Shown here one piece after another: positions 1 to 5,931 of a DNA stretch of 11,500 bases. The stretch comes from Gammaproteobacteria bacterium. GTDB lineage: Bacteria > Pseudomonadota > Gammaproteobacteria > SZUA-21. Location: the NCBI GenBank assembly GCA_003233075.1, contig QIKQ01000038.1, positions 1-11,500 on the forward strand. The letters are read 5' to 3'. The notes under the pieces were generated by a model. It made no database searches and was not told the DNA's origin. It was given only the letters and a program-made list of their open reading frames with translations. The translations under genes and the position numbers were made by a program. How positions within the stretch are numbered: position 1 is the stretch's first letter; the number at the start of each line of letters is the position of its first letter.

Positions 1-2
1 AC

Positions 3-89
3 TATGTCGAGCCTTTCGACCGAGTGAAATCCAGTCAGAGTGTGCGATTGGGCCGTCGTAGCAGATGGGCTGTGAGAAATGCGGGCTAG
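3..89 (+). CDS. C-terminal tail of an upstream gene (partial)
   Basis: Reading from base 3, an open frame runs from the window edge to a TAG at 87-89 and encodes 28 residues beginning YVEPFDRVKSS. The tail is rich in Arg and Ser (LGRRSRW). The other two plus frames stop earlier (25-27 and 59-61). I do not recognise the family. That this is a real gene end is an inference from the open frame and from the inverted repeat overlapping its stop codon; so short a frame could also be chance. Confidence 0.35.
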   Translation, partial: YVEPFDRVKSSQSVRLGRRSRWAVRNAG

Positions 90-105
90 ATCCAGCTTAG
101 CCCGC
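81..105 (+). repeat. Inverted repeat (8-bp stem, 9-nt loop)
   Basis: GCGGGCTA at 81-88 is followed after a 9-nt loop by its perfect complement TAGCCCGC at 98-105. The GC-rich stem overlaps the stop codon of the upstream frame and lies just before the TPR gene. No T-run follows on the plus strand, so it is a poor intrinsic terminator. It could instead be an RNA processing or attenuation hairpin in the leader of the next gene. Confidence 0.5.
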
Positions 106-147
106 AGCTTGCGGTGGGGTAGTTTATTAATTAGGTGGAGGAGATTC

Positions 148-885
148 ATGCCAATCTTGTTAATTCTAACAGTGTTAGTGCAGATTGCATTTGCTGTTCA
201 CGTCATAAAAACGGGTCGTGAGTATTTTTGGATTTACATTATTATTATTTTACCAGGCATAGGCTGTGCTATTTATTTTATTACTCAGGTGTTGCCTGAT
301 ATGGGCAAGAGCCATCATGTGCGAAAAGCGAGTAGCACTTTACTCAAAGCGGTTGATCCACAACGAGAGTTAAGACGCAGGCGTGATGAGTTAGCGTTAT
401 CGGATACTATGGAAAATCGACTTAAGCTTGCCGAAGAATGTCTTGAAGCGGGAATGTCGCAGGATGCCTTAGATTTACTTAAAGCTTGCTTGAGAGGAGG
501 AAATGAGACTGACCCGCACATATTGTTAATTATTGCCCAAGCGCAATTTGATACAGATCAATTTGATAAAACTAAAAAAACATTGGAACTTCTAATTGCA
601 GAAAACCCTAATTTCAAATCTCACGAAGGCCATTTAATGTTTGCTCGTGTGTTAGAAGAATTAGGTGAAACAGAAGCGGCTCTGACGGAATACTCGGTGC
701 TGGCGAGATCCTATCCAGGCGAAGAAGCGCGCGTGCGCTATGGCTTACTATTACATAAAAATAAGCAACTTGAAAAAGCAAAAGAAATATTTAATGAGTG
801 CGTATTGCGTGCTAAGCAATCACCTAAATACTATCAAAAGAAAGAAAAGCAATGGCTAAAAATTGCAGAGCAACATATCGGATAA
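148..885 (+). CDS. Membrane-anchored tetratricopeptide repeat (TPR) protein
   Basis: This 245-residue protein starts with two closely spaced hydrophobic segments (about residues 1-17 and 24-44), separated by HVIKTGREYFW. A basic, charged cytoplasmic region follows (ELRRRRDELALSD), then TPR-type helical pairs from about residue 90 to the end, for example MSQDALDLLKACLRGG, FDKTKKTLELLIAENP and GETEAALTEYSVLARSYPG. The segment SYPGEEARVRYGLLL resembles a conserved stretch of uncharacterised proteobacterial TPR proteins with the same layout. TPRs mediate protein-protein contacts, so a scaffold or assembly role at the inner membrane is inferred; no enzymatic motif is visible. I chose the ATG at 148 because GGAGGAG at 137-143 lies at good spacing and the protein then begins directly with its membrane helix. 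An in-frame ATG at 79 would add 23 Arg-rich residues and lies inside the inverted repeat region. Confidence 0.82.
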   Translation: MPILLILTVLVQIAFAVHVIKTGREYFWIYIIIILPGIGCAIYFITQVLPDMGKSHHVRKASSTLLKAVDPQRELRRRRDELALSDTMENRLKLAEECLEAGMSQDALDLLKACLRGGNETDPHILLIIAQAQFDTDQFDKTKKTLELLIAENPNFKSHEGHLMFARVLEELGETEAALTEYSVLARSYPGEEARVRYGLLLHKNKQLEKAKEIFNECVLRAKQSPKYYQKKEKQWLKIAEQHIG

Positions 886-1012
886 TTCAACAAAAATTAG
901 CTTACATCCAGCTTATTTTAATGACTGGCTCGCATTGATGAAATAGGTGGGCTGATTTTAGAATGACAATTCGGCTGTTGCATTTCGCTCGACCACTCTC
1001 AATCCGCCGCTA

Positions 1013-1029
1013 TTGGTATATTTTTTGCA
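1013..1029 (+). promoter_or_regulatory. Candidate sigma-54 (RpoN) -24/-12 promoter
   Basis: The sequence TTGGTATATTTTTTGCA has the invariant GG (1015-1016) and GC (1027-1028) exactly 10 nt apart, a TTGG block at -24 and a perfect TTGCA at -12. The consensus is YTGGCACG-N4-TTGCW. Transcription would start near 1040 and give a leader of about 258 nt. Known biology: in several bacteria PEP-CTERM genes are controlled by RpoN with the PrsK/PrsR two-component system, which fits the downstream gene. No enhancer site for an activator was recognised upstream. Confidence 0.6.
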
Positions 1030-1087
1030 CAATCAAGCATGTTATGCTGCGAACAATATATGTAAGAAAGCTAACTAAATCAGTAAA

Positions 1088-1116
1088 TTAAAATGCATAT
1101 CTAGACTTTATATAAT
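1088..1116 (+). promoter_or_regulatory. Possible secondary sigma-70 promoter
   Basis: A perfect TATAAT at 1111-1116 lies 17 nt after a poor -35 (TTAAAA, 1088-1093). In such AT-rich DNA this may be chance. If real, it would give a second, shorter leader for the PEP-CTERM gene. Confidence 0.25.
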
Positions 1117-1227
1117 GTCTTGTTGTACAATAATGTCGCGGAGCAAGATGCTTTGTATTAGTTAGCCAATATTATAATTATTTACCATTATATTTTTCTA
1201 TCAAGAAAAATTAGATACTTAAAATTA

Positions 1228-1281
1228 AAAATTTATTGTTTTGTAAACTAAAATTTATTGTTTTGTAAACTAAAATTTATT
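1228..1281 (+). repeat. 22-bp tandem direct repeat, about 2.5 copies
   Basis: AAAATTTATT followed by GTTTTGTAAACT occurs twice in perfect tandem, and a third partial copy (AAAATTTATT) ends at 1281, three bases before the ribosome binding site of the PEP-CTERM gene. The period is 22 bp, about two helical turns, so a protein bound to each unit would sit on the same DNA face. Copy-number change by slippage could also alter the leader length. Confidence 0.85.
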
Positions 1282-1297
1282 CTGGGGGGAGTATATC

Positions 1298-2038
1298 ATG
1301 ACGTCATTTAAAAAATTATTCGCAGTTTTATTTTTCTCTTTTTCAATCTTACCAAGCACAAGTTTTGCTATTGCTGTAGGAACTTATAAACTCGCTAATC
1401 ACCCGGACGGTGGTGCGGCTTCGCCTTACTATGGGCTTCGTCTTGATGGATTAATTGGTGGAAACTCATCCGATACTTTTACCTTTGATTTTGACGACGC
1501 GTCTAGTGATATGAAATTAGACTATGACGGTAGTAGTATCCGTATTTATGGAACAGCATTTGGGGGTCGAGATATTGGCTCGAGCTACGCAATTGGTTCC
1601 ACTGCGATATGGACAATCGATTTCACTTATTCGGTTGGTGTGAGTCAACCAGGTGGTGAGGGCGGTTTAGATGATGTTACGGTAACAGGAACTGGTGGGA
1701 CCTGTTGTAATAACTTTGGTAGCATCTCAAGTTCGTTTGGCACTTGGGGATTGACTGACCAATCAAACCGAAAAGGTTTGTTTTTTCAAATGGGTGATGA
1801 AGGCGGCGTCGGTCATCGTGGTTACGATGGAATCTCAGGTTGGGGTTGGATGAATCACTATTGGACAGGAAGTTTAAACCCGGATGACAATAATACTGAT
1901 CCAGCTCGCCATTTATATTCAAGTGATTGGTTATTTACCATGGAAAAGGTGGCAGTCATTCCTGAACCTAGTGTCTGGCTGTTATTTGCATTAGGGCTCG
2001 CGGGTCTAACTTTTGTTAGAAAAAAAAGAGCAGCTTAG
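1298..2038 (+). CDS. PEP-CTERM sorting domain-containing exported protein
   Basis: The 246-residue protein has a classical signal peptide (MTSFKK, hydrophobic core to about residue 18, likely cleavage after SFA near residue 24). A Gly/Ser/Asp-rich, probably beta-structured extracellular region follows, with a neighbouring Cys pair (C136, C137). It ends in a PEP-CTERM signal: IPEPS at 221-225, a hydrophobic helix (about 226-240) and the basic tail RKKR. By family knowledge, such proteins are recognised by an exosortase, cleaved near PEP and sent to the cell surface or exopolysaccharide matrix. The function of the central region is not recognised. The start is supported by GGGGGGA at 1284-1290, 7 nt before the ATG. 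The gene is monocistronic between its own regulatory region and a terminator. No exosortase is in this window. Confidence 0.92.
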   Translation: MTSFKKLFAVLFFSFSILPSTSFAIAVGTYKLANHPDGGAASPYYGLRLDGLIGGNSSDTFTFDFDDASSDMKLDYDGSSIRIYGTAFGGRDIGSSYAIGSTAIWTIDFTYSVGVSQPGGEGGLDDVTVTGTGGTCCNNFGSISSSFGTWGLTDQSNRKGLFFQMGDEGGVGHRGYDGISGWGWMNHYWTGSLNPDDNNTDPARHLYSSDWLFTMEKVAVIPEPSVWLLFALGLAGLTFVRKKRAA

Positions 2039-2121
2039 TCGCAAATTAGGCGCGAAATAATTTTTTGCTTATAAATTATTTACCGCTAATAGTGAATAGC
2101 TTTTAAAAACATTTCTAAAAG

Positions 2122-2144
2122 ACGCTCGGTTTCTCGAGCGTTTT
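2122..2144 (+). terminator. Rho-independent terminator of the PEP-CTERM gene
   Basis: ACGCTCG (2122-2128) pairs with CGAGCGT (2135-2141) around a 6-nt loop. A TTTT run begins within the stem end (2141-2144) and continues as GTATTT. The hairpin lies about 80 bp after the stop codon. Confidence 0.85.
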
Positions 2145-2195
2145 GTATTTCTCTTCAATTGAGTTCTTTGCATTATCATTAAAAATCATCATATT

Positions 2196-2205
2196 AGTGT
2201 ACACT
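2196..2205. promoter_or_regulatory. Palindrome AGTGTACACT, possible operator
   Basis: This is a perfect 10-bp palindrome about 120 bp upstream of the likely -35 box of the Bat operon. It could be a dimeric regulator site, but there is only one copy and no family match is claimed. Confidence 0.25.
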
Positions 2206-2325
2206 TATATAGTGGGCTTTTAAAAATTAGTCGATTAATTTTTGAAGGCAAATTCTTACTAAAACTTCATTGAATTTTAAGTCTAGAAAAGTTGATTCGT
2301 GCGTATACTCTAGGCATTACACAGC

Positions 2326-2352
2326 TTGAAATAATATTAATCCTGATATAAT
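2326..2352 (+). promoter_or_regulatory. Probable sigma-70 promoter with extended -10 (moxR/Bat operon)
   Basis: TGATATAAT (2344-2352) is a perfect extended -10 element (TGn plus TATAAT). TTGAAA at 2326-2331 could serve as the -35, with a short 15-bp spacer that the extended -10 would make tolerable. Transcription would begin near 2359, giving a leader of about 130 nt ahead of the TTG start at 2491. Confidence 0.55.
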
Positions 2353-2415
2353 TGTTTAGTACGCATTAATTAAGATTTATACTTGCTTTATATATCTTAT
2401 ATATCACGAGCAATT

Positions 2416-2448
2416 ATATAGGGAACTCTGATTACTTCAGAGCTATAT
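2416..2448 (+). promoter_or_regulatory. Bulged hairpin in the Bat operon leader
   Basis: ATATAG (2416-2421) and CTCTGA (2426-2431) pair with TCAGAG (2437-2442) and CTATAT (2443-2448). The result is a 12-bp stem with a four-base GGAA bulge on the 5' side and a TTACT loop. It sits about 40 nt before the start codon and leaves the GGAG at 2480-2483 free. No T-run follows. It may stabilise the leader or be a protein site; no riboswitch class is recognised. Confidence 0.45.
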
Positions 2449-2490
2449 ATTTGAAATAAAAATCAAGAATAAGTTAAGCGGAGTAAACTA

Positions 2491-3427
2491 TTGACTTCAA
2501 GTATTAGCGAATTTGAGAATTTACAAATTCAAATCAAACAATCGATCGTTGGTCAAGAAAATTTGATTAATCGATTGCTTATTTCCATCCTGACAGGTGG
2601 ACATCTCTTGCTGGAAGGCCCACCCGGCTTAGCAAAAACGACAGCTGTTAAGTCCTTGGCAGAAGCGGTACATGCAAGTTTTCAACGCATTCAATTTACA
2701 CCTGACTTGATGCCAGCAGATATTACCGGTAGTGACATTTATGACTCTAAAAGCGGTCAGTTTAAATTCCTTGCCGGCCCTTTATTCCATGAAATTATTC
2801 TTGCTGATGAAATTAATCGTGCGCCACCTAAAGTCCAATCTGCGCTATTAGAGTCGATGGAAGAGCATCAGGTAACCGTGGGTAAGCAAACTCATGTTTT
2901 ATCAGATTTATTCTTAGTGATTGCAACTCAGAATCCAATTGAGCAATCAGGTACTTACCCTTTACCCGAAGCGCAATTAGATCGTTTTCAGCTGCACGTC
3001 AATATTAACTATAAATCGAGGTTTATCGCAAGGTTTTAACAACACATCGTTACAGACAAAAAACAAAATTTCACCGAACAATATTTTGCGTGCTAGAAAA
3101 AGCTTACAATCATTGCACATAGAAGAGAGCGTCAAAAAATATATCGTTGATATAATAACAGCAACGCGTGAAGTAGAAAAATTTGTTCCAGAGCTCAAGA
3201 ACATGGTTCGATTCGGCGCCTCACCAAGGGCGAGTAAGTCTTTATTGCACTGTGCTATGGCTCATGCCTTTTTGGATAAGCGCGACTTTGTTACGCCAGA
3301 TGATGTTTTTAGTTTAGCGGCAGATGTATTGCGTCACAGACTAGTCCTTAGTTTTCAGGCGGTCAGTCAATCGCTTAGTACAGATAGTATTATTTCTGCT
3401 CTACTAGACGCTGTCCCAGCACCTTGA
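2491..3427 (+). pseudogene. moxR: MoxR-family AAA+ ATPase, interrupted by apparent frameshifts
   Basis: The N-terminal part (frame 1, 2491 to a TAA at 3037-3039) starts at TTG, 7 nt after GGAG. It carries Walker A GPPGLAKT (residues 43-50), Walker B IILADE (102-107), sensor 1 ATQN (145-148) and LPEAQLDRF (158-166). The C-terminal part continues in frame 2 (from about 3065 to 3427) with NNILRARKSLQSLHIEESV, the sensor-2 region FGASPRASKS and LRHRLVLSFQA. Together they cover a full MoxR of about 310 residues. Between them, frame 3 (about 3018-3059) reads EVYRKVLTTHRYRQ, as expected for the missing linker. This fits one base lost near 3016-3021 and one A lost from the A6 run at 3058-3063. MoxR ATPases act as chaperones for partner VWA proteins, here encoded directly downstream. 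As read, the product would stop after sensor 1 and lack the lid domain. It may be a recent pseudogene or sequencing error. Confidence 0.85.
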
Positions 3428-3461
3428 TTTTCATGTTGCATCGTTTTTTTAGAGATTAAAA

Positions 3462-4442
3462 ATGTTTAGCGTAAAAAGTCTTATTCAACTAGTCCAAGGT
3501 CAGCGAGCTAAAAAAGCAGTTAATCAGCCCCTGATATCTGAAACCGAATTTCAGCAATTAATCGCTGACATAGTTAGTGCGGAAAAGACCACCACACTTA
3601 GTTCTGAAAGCAATTTAATGTCCACTGTAAAATCTCTAGGTCCACAATTGTCTTTTTATCGAGGACCAGGTATGGAGTTTGTAGAGAATCGAGAATATCT
3701 AAGCGGCGATGATATTCGAAATATCAACTGGCGTATGAGTGCTAGATTTGATCGTTTGCATAGTAAAGTCTACACGGAAGACAAGCAACAGCAAGTTTTA
3801 ATATTAAATGATCGTAGAGCCAGCATGAGATTTGGCTCAATTAAAAAATTAAAAGTAACTCAGGCGGCAATTGTTTCAACCATTATTGCGATTAAAGCCT
3901 ATTGCCGTAATTGTTCAGTCGCGATTTTTAATGTAGAGCCAAATCACGAACTATGTCAGTTTAGTAGCGAATTAAATCAAATAAGTTTTAATCTTAGTAA
4001 AACCATAAAACCTTGTCCACCTATAAACATAGAGTACGCAATGCCATCTTTGTCCGAGGCAATTGAGTTGAGTCAAACCAAATACGGTAAAGGTAATATT
4101 GTGTTTATAGTCAGTGATTTTATCGATTTTCTACAATCTGAAAACGATGTATTGGATTCGAGTTTTGCAAGGTTTGCCCAATATAATAGAATCAACCCGA
4201 TTCATATCGTGGATCCAGCTGAGATGATATTGCCTGACGTAGGTCAATTGTCTCTTTGTTCTGCTAATTTGCAGGCGAGTATTAAAATTAATACTGCGGA
4301 TAACAATCTGCGGCAGAATTATCAGGATCAAAGTTTGAAGTTGCTTAAATCAATCAAACAAAGACTGAAAATTTATTCAAGTACTTACATTCAAATAAAA
4401 ACCAATGATAATGCTGATTCTAAATTGGCAACGTGTTTATGA
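3462..4442 (+). CDS. DUF58 domain-containing protein
   Basis: The 326-residue protein matches the DUF58 family by the block MEFVENREYLSGDDIRNINW (about 71-90), then SAR (93-95), NDRRASMRFG (116-125) and IVSDFIDF near residue 210. DUF58 proteins have a VWA-like fold and are standard partners of MoxR ATPases; their biochemical role is not settled. Most family members have IDW where this one has INW. The MIDAS-like DxSxS motif is changed to DRRAS (117-121), so metal binding there is doubtful. No membrane helix is evident, so it is probably cytoplasmic. It begins 34 nt after moxR with only a weak AGAGA ribosome binding site, and its TGA overlaps the next start, which suggests translational coupling. 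Confidence 0.9.
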   Translation: MFSVKSLIQLVQGQRAKKAVNQPLISETEFQQLIADIVSAEKTTTLSSESNLMSTVKSLGPQLSFYRGPGMEFVENREYLSGDDIRNINWRMSARFDRLHSKVYTEDKQQQVLILNDRRASMRFGSIKKLKVTQAAIVSTIIAIKAYCRNCSVAIFNVEPNHELCQFSSELNQISFNLSKTIKPCPPINIEYAMPSLSEAIELSQTKYGKGNIVFIVSDFIDFLQSENDVLDSSFARFAQYNRINPIHIVDPAEMILPDVGQLSLCSANLQASIKINTADNNLRQNYQDQSLKLLKSIKQRLKIYSSTYIQIKTNDNADSKLATCL

Positions 4443-4879
4443 TGTTTGAAGTATTGGCAAAAGGCTCACTAGCAGCCAAACTTACAAATTTTCACGATAT
4501 TGATGAGCCTTTTATATCGGATGTCTCAACTTTTATTTCATCTAGTCTAGTTAGCATAATCACGTTTTTATTGTTGTTCGTCGTAATTTATTTTTATCGA
4601 AAGTCTAGACCTTGTTATTCCATTAAGCGGATTGAAAAAAAATATCAAAATAATCGAATTAGCAATAAACACTTATTAGCGAGTTTATCGGCTTTGGTCG
4701 AGCAGGCTATATTTAAATCAAAAATAAAATATTTTTGTTTAGACAAAGATAAGGATGTAAAAAGATTTCGCCGTGACTTAGAAAAAACCCGCTTCGGTTC
4801 GTCAATCGTTACACAGCAAGATTGCTTTGATTTATTAAGAAACGCAAAATCACTCATTAAGCGAGCTCATGGCTTATGA
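4439..4879 (+). CDS. DUF4381-like membrane protein of the Bat operon
   Basis: The 146-residue protein has the N-terminal stretch LAAKLTNFHDIDEPFIS, like the LRDIHLPEPIS signature of DUF4381. One membrane helix follows (about residues 36-51, ending VVIYFYRKSR) and then a basic cytoplasmic domain with SALVEQAIFK. DUF4381 genes commonly lie between DUF58 and VWA genes in proteobacterial Bat loci, and the position fits. Identity is inferred from position plus a divergent signature; the Trp-rich parts seen in typical members are missing. I chose the ATG at 4439 because it overlaps the DUF58 stop (ATGA). An in-frame GTG at 4433 and a second ATG at 4442 are alternatives. The function is unknown; it probably supports assembly of the VWA proteins. 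Confidence 0.7.
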   Translation: MMFEVLAKGSLAAKLTNFHDIDEPFISDVSTFISSSLVSIITFLLLFVVIYFYRKSRPCYSIKRIEKKYQNNRISNKHLLASLSALVEQAIFKSKIKYFCLDKDKDVKRFRRDLEKTRFGSSIVTQQDCFDLLRNAKSLIKRAHGL

Positions 4880-5928
4880 TCGCTAGTATTCATTTTGATA
4901 AGCCTGCTTATTTGTGGATATTAGTTTTAGTGCCAGTCTTTTATTACTTACTCAAGTGGAAAATTAAAAATTATACTTTGAGTAAACCTTGGCTTGATTC
5001 GAGTCAAAAACATTCTTTTATATTTCCATTCATCAAACTCACCGAAAAATCGCTAAACAATGTTAGTAATAGGAAGACTCTAAGCAGTACAGGATTGCTC
5101 GTTTTTGCTATCACTGCGTGTTTAATATTTAGCTTGGCAAAGCCATATACATTGGGGTCGATACGACCAATCGCTAAATCGGAAAGACATTTTGTAATCT
5201 TGATTGATAATTCAATTAGTATGATGTTGAAAGACTACCAAGTTTCCGGGGTGAAGCTTGATCGCATGTCTTTTTTAAAAACAGTCGCTTCAAAAATTAT
5301 TAAAAAATTCAAAGGAGATAAAATTTCAATTGTCGCCTATTCGGACCAAGCGCATGTTCTGGTGCCCTTCAGTAGTGATACCCAGCTTCTACTAAAACAG
5401 CTAGCTCGGGTTGATACTGAACTTACTGGTAGATCAAATCATCTTAGTTATGGATTAAGCCTAAGCGCAAAGTTAATATTTCAGTATGCGAAAACACATA
5501 ATCTCAAAACACAGCCGAGAGTAATCTTATTGGGACATGGTGCGAGGATTATAGAGCAACAAAAAGTATTTAACTTAGTCGAATTATATCGTTCAAAAAA
5601 TATTTTTCTTGATGTCATTGGCATCGGCAGTACTAATTTAACTAATGCAGAAAATCGCGGAGTACGGGATGTCAGTAAAGTACTCTTTGATCCGGTTAAT
5701 ACGCGCTTATTACGTTCGATCGCTAATCATACTGGAGGTGGTTTTATTTTGGCGAATAAAATCTCAAGTGTAGACGAAATGATTAGACGCCTAGCATCAA
5801 GTAGTCGAATGAAGCTTAATGCTAAAATAAGACAGGAAAGTATTTCTTGGTATCGCATGCCACTCGGGCTTGGCTTGTTATTGTTGTTACTATGGCAAGC
5901 GAAAACTATTTTTCTGGCTAGGAAATAG
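4876..5928 (+). CDS. batA: Membrane-anchored von Willebrand factor A protein (BatA-like)
   Basis: The 350-residue protein has hydrophobic segments at about 12-27 and 72-90, a VWA domain (about 104-310) and a C-terminal membrane helix (about 327-343). This is the usual Bat VWA layout, with the VWA domain most likely on the periplasmic side. The first MIDAS block is intact (ILIDNSIS, Asp-x-Ser-x-Ser at 111-115). The Thr position appears as N188 (GRSNHLSYG), and the usual LLTDG or LLSDG is LLGHG (218-222), with His in place of the metal-binding Asp. Metal-dependent ligand binding is therefore doubtful, unlike in the next gene. The start overlaps the preceding stop (ATGA), and the tail contains AGGAAA that serves as the next gene's ribosome binding site. 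The symbol is assigned from position and domain layout only. Confidence 0.85.
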   Translation: MIASIHFDKPAYLWILVLVPVFYYLLKWKIKNYTLSKPWLDSSQKHSFIFPFIKLTEKSLNNVSNRKTLSSTGLLVFAITACLIFSLAKPYTLGSIRPIAKSERHFVILIDNSISMMLKDYQVSGVKLDRMSFLKTVASKIIKKFKGDKISIVAYSDQAHVLVPFSSDTQLLLKQLARVDTELTGRSNHLSYGLSLSAKLIFQYAKTHNLKTQPRVILLGHGARIIEQQKVFNLVELYRSKNIFLDVIGIGSTNLTNAENRGVRDVSKVLFDPVNTRLLRSIANHTGGGFILANKISSVDEMIRRLASSSRMKLNAKIRQESISWYRMPLGLGLLLLLLWQAKTIFLARK

Positions 5929-5931
5929 ACT

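Larger units (their letters stand above)
886..1297 (+). other. Long intergenic regulatory region before the PEP-CTERM gene
   Basis: These 412 bases contain no credible open frame on either strand. They hold a sigma-54-type promoter element (1013-1029), a possible sigma-70 -10 box (1111-1116), a TTGTACAA palindrome (1123-1130), a 22-bp tandem repeat (1228-1281) and a strong ribosome binding site (1284-1290). No clear terminator for the TPR gene was found. The region becomes markedly AT-rich from about 1170 onward. Confidence 0.6.
2145..2490 (+). other. Intergenic leader region of the Bat-type operon
   Basis: This AT-rich stretch has no credible gene. It contains a 10-bp palindrome (2196-2205), an extended -10 promoter (2326-2352) and a bulged leader hairpin (2416-2448), followed by the GGAG ribosome binding site at 2480-2483. 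Confidence 0.6.

Noticed and set aside
79..147. Upstream ATG at 79 as the start of the TPR protein
   Set aside because: It would add an Arg-rich stretch before the membrane helix and has no ribosome binding site, whereas the ATG at 148 follows GGAGGAG at good spacing.
2242..2247. TTGAAG as a -35 box in the Bat leader
   Set aside because: No -10-like hexamer lies 16-18 nt downstream.
3086..3427. The C-terminal MoxR part as an independent gene starting at TTG 3086
   Set aside because: There is no ribosome binding site, and the homology continues upstream of this codon in the same frame (KISPNN), so it is the rest of the interrupted moxR.
4433..4438. GTG at 4433 as the start of the DUF4381-like gene
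   Set aside because: The ATG at 4439 gives a standard ATGA overlap with the DUF58 stop, and the GTG has no better ribosome binding site.
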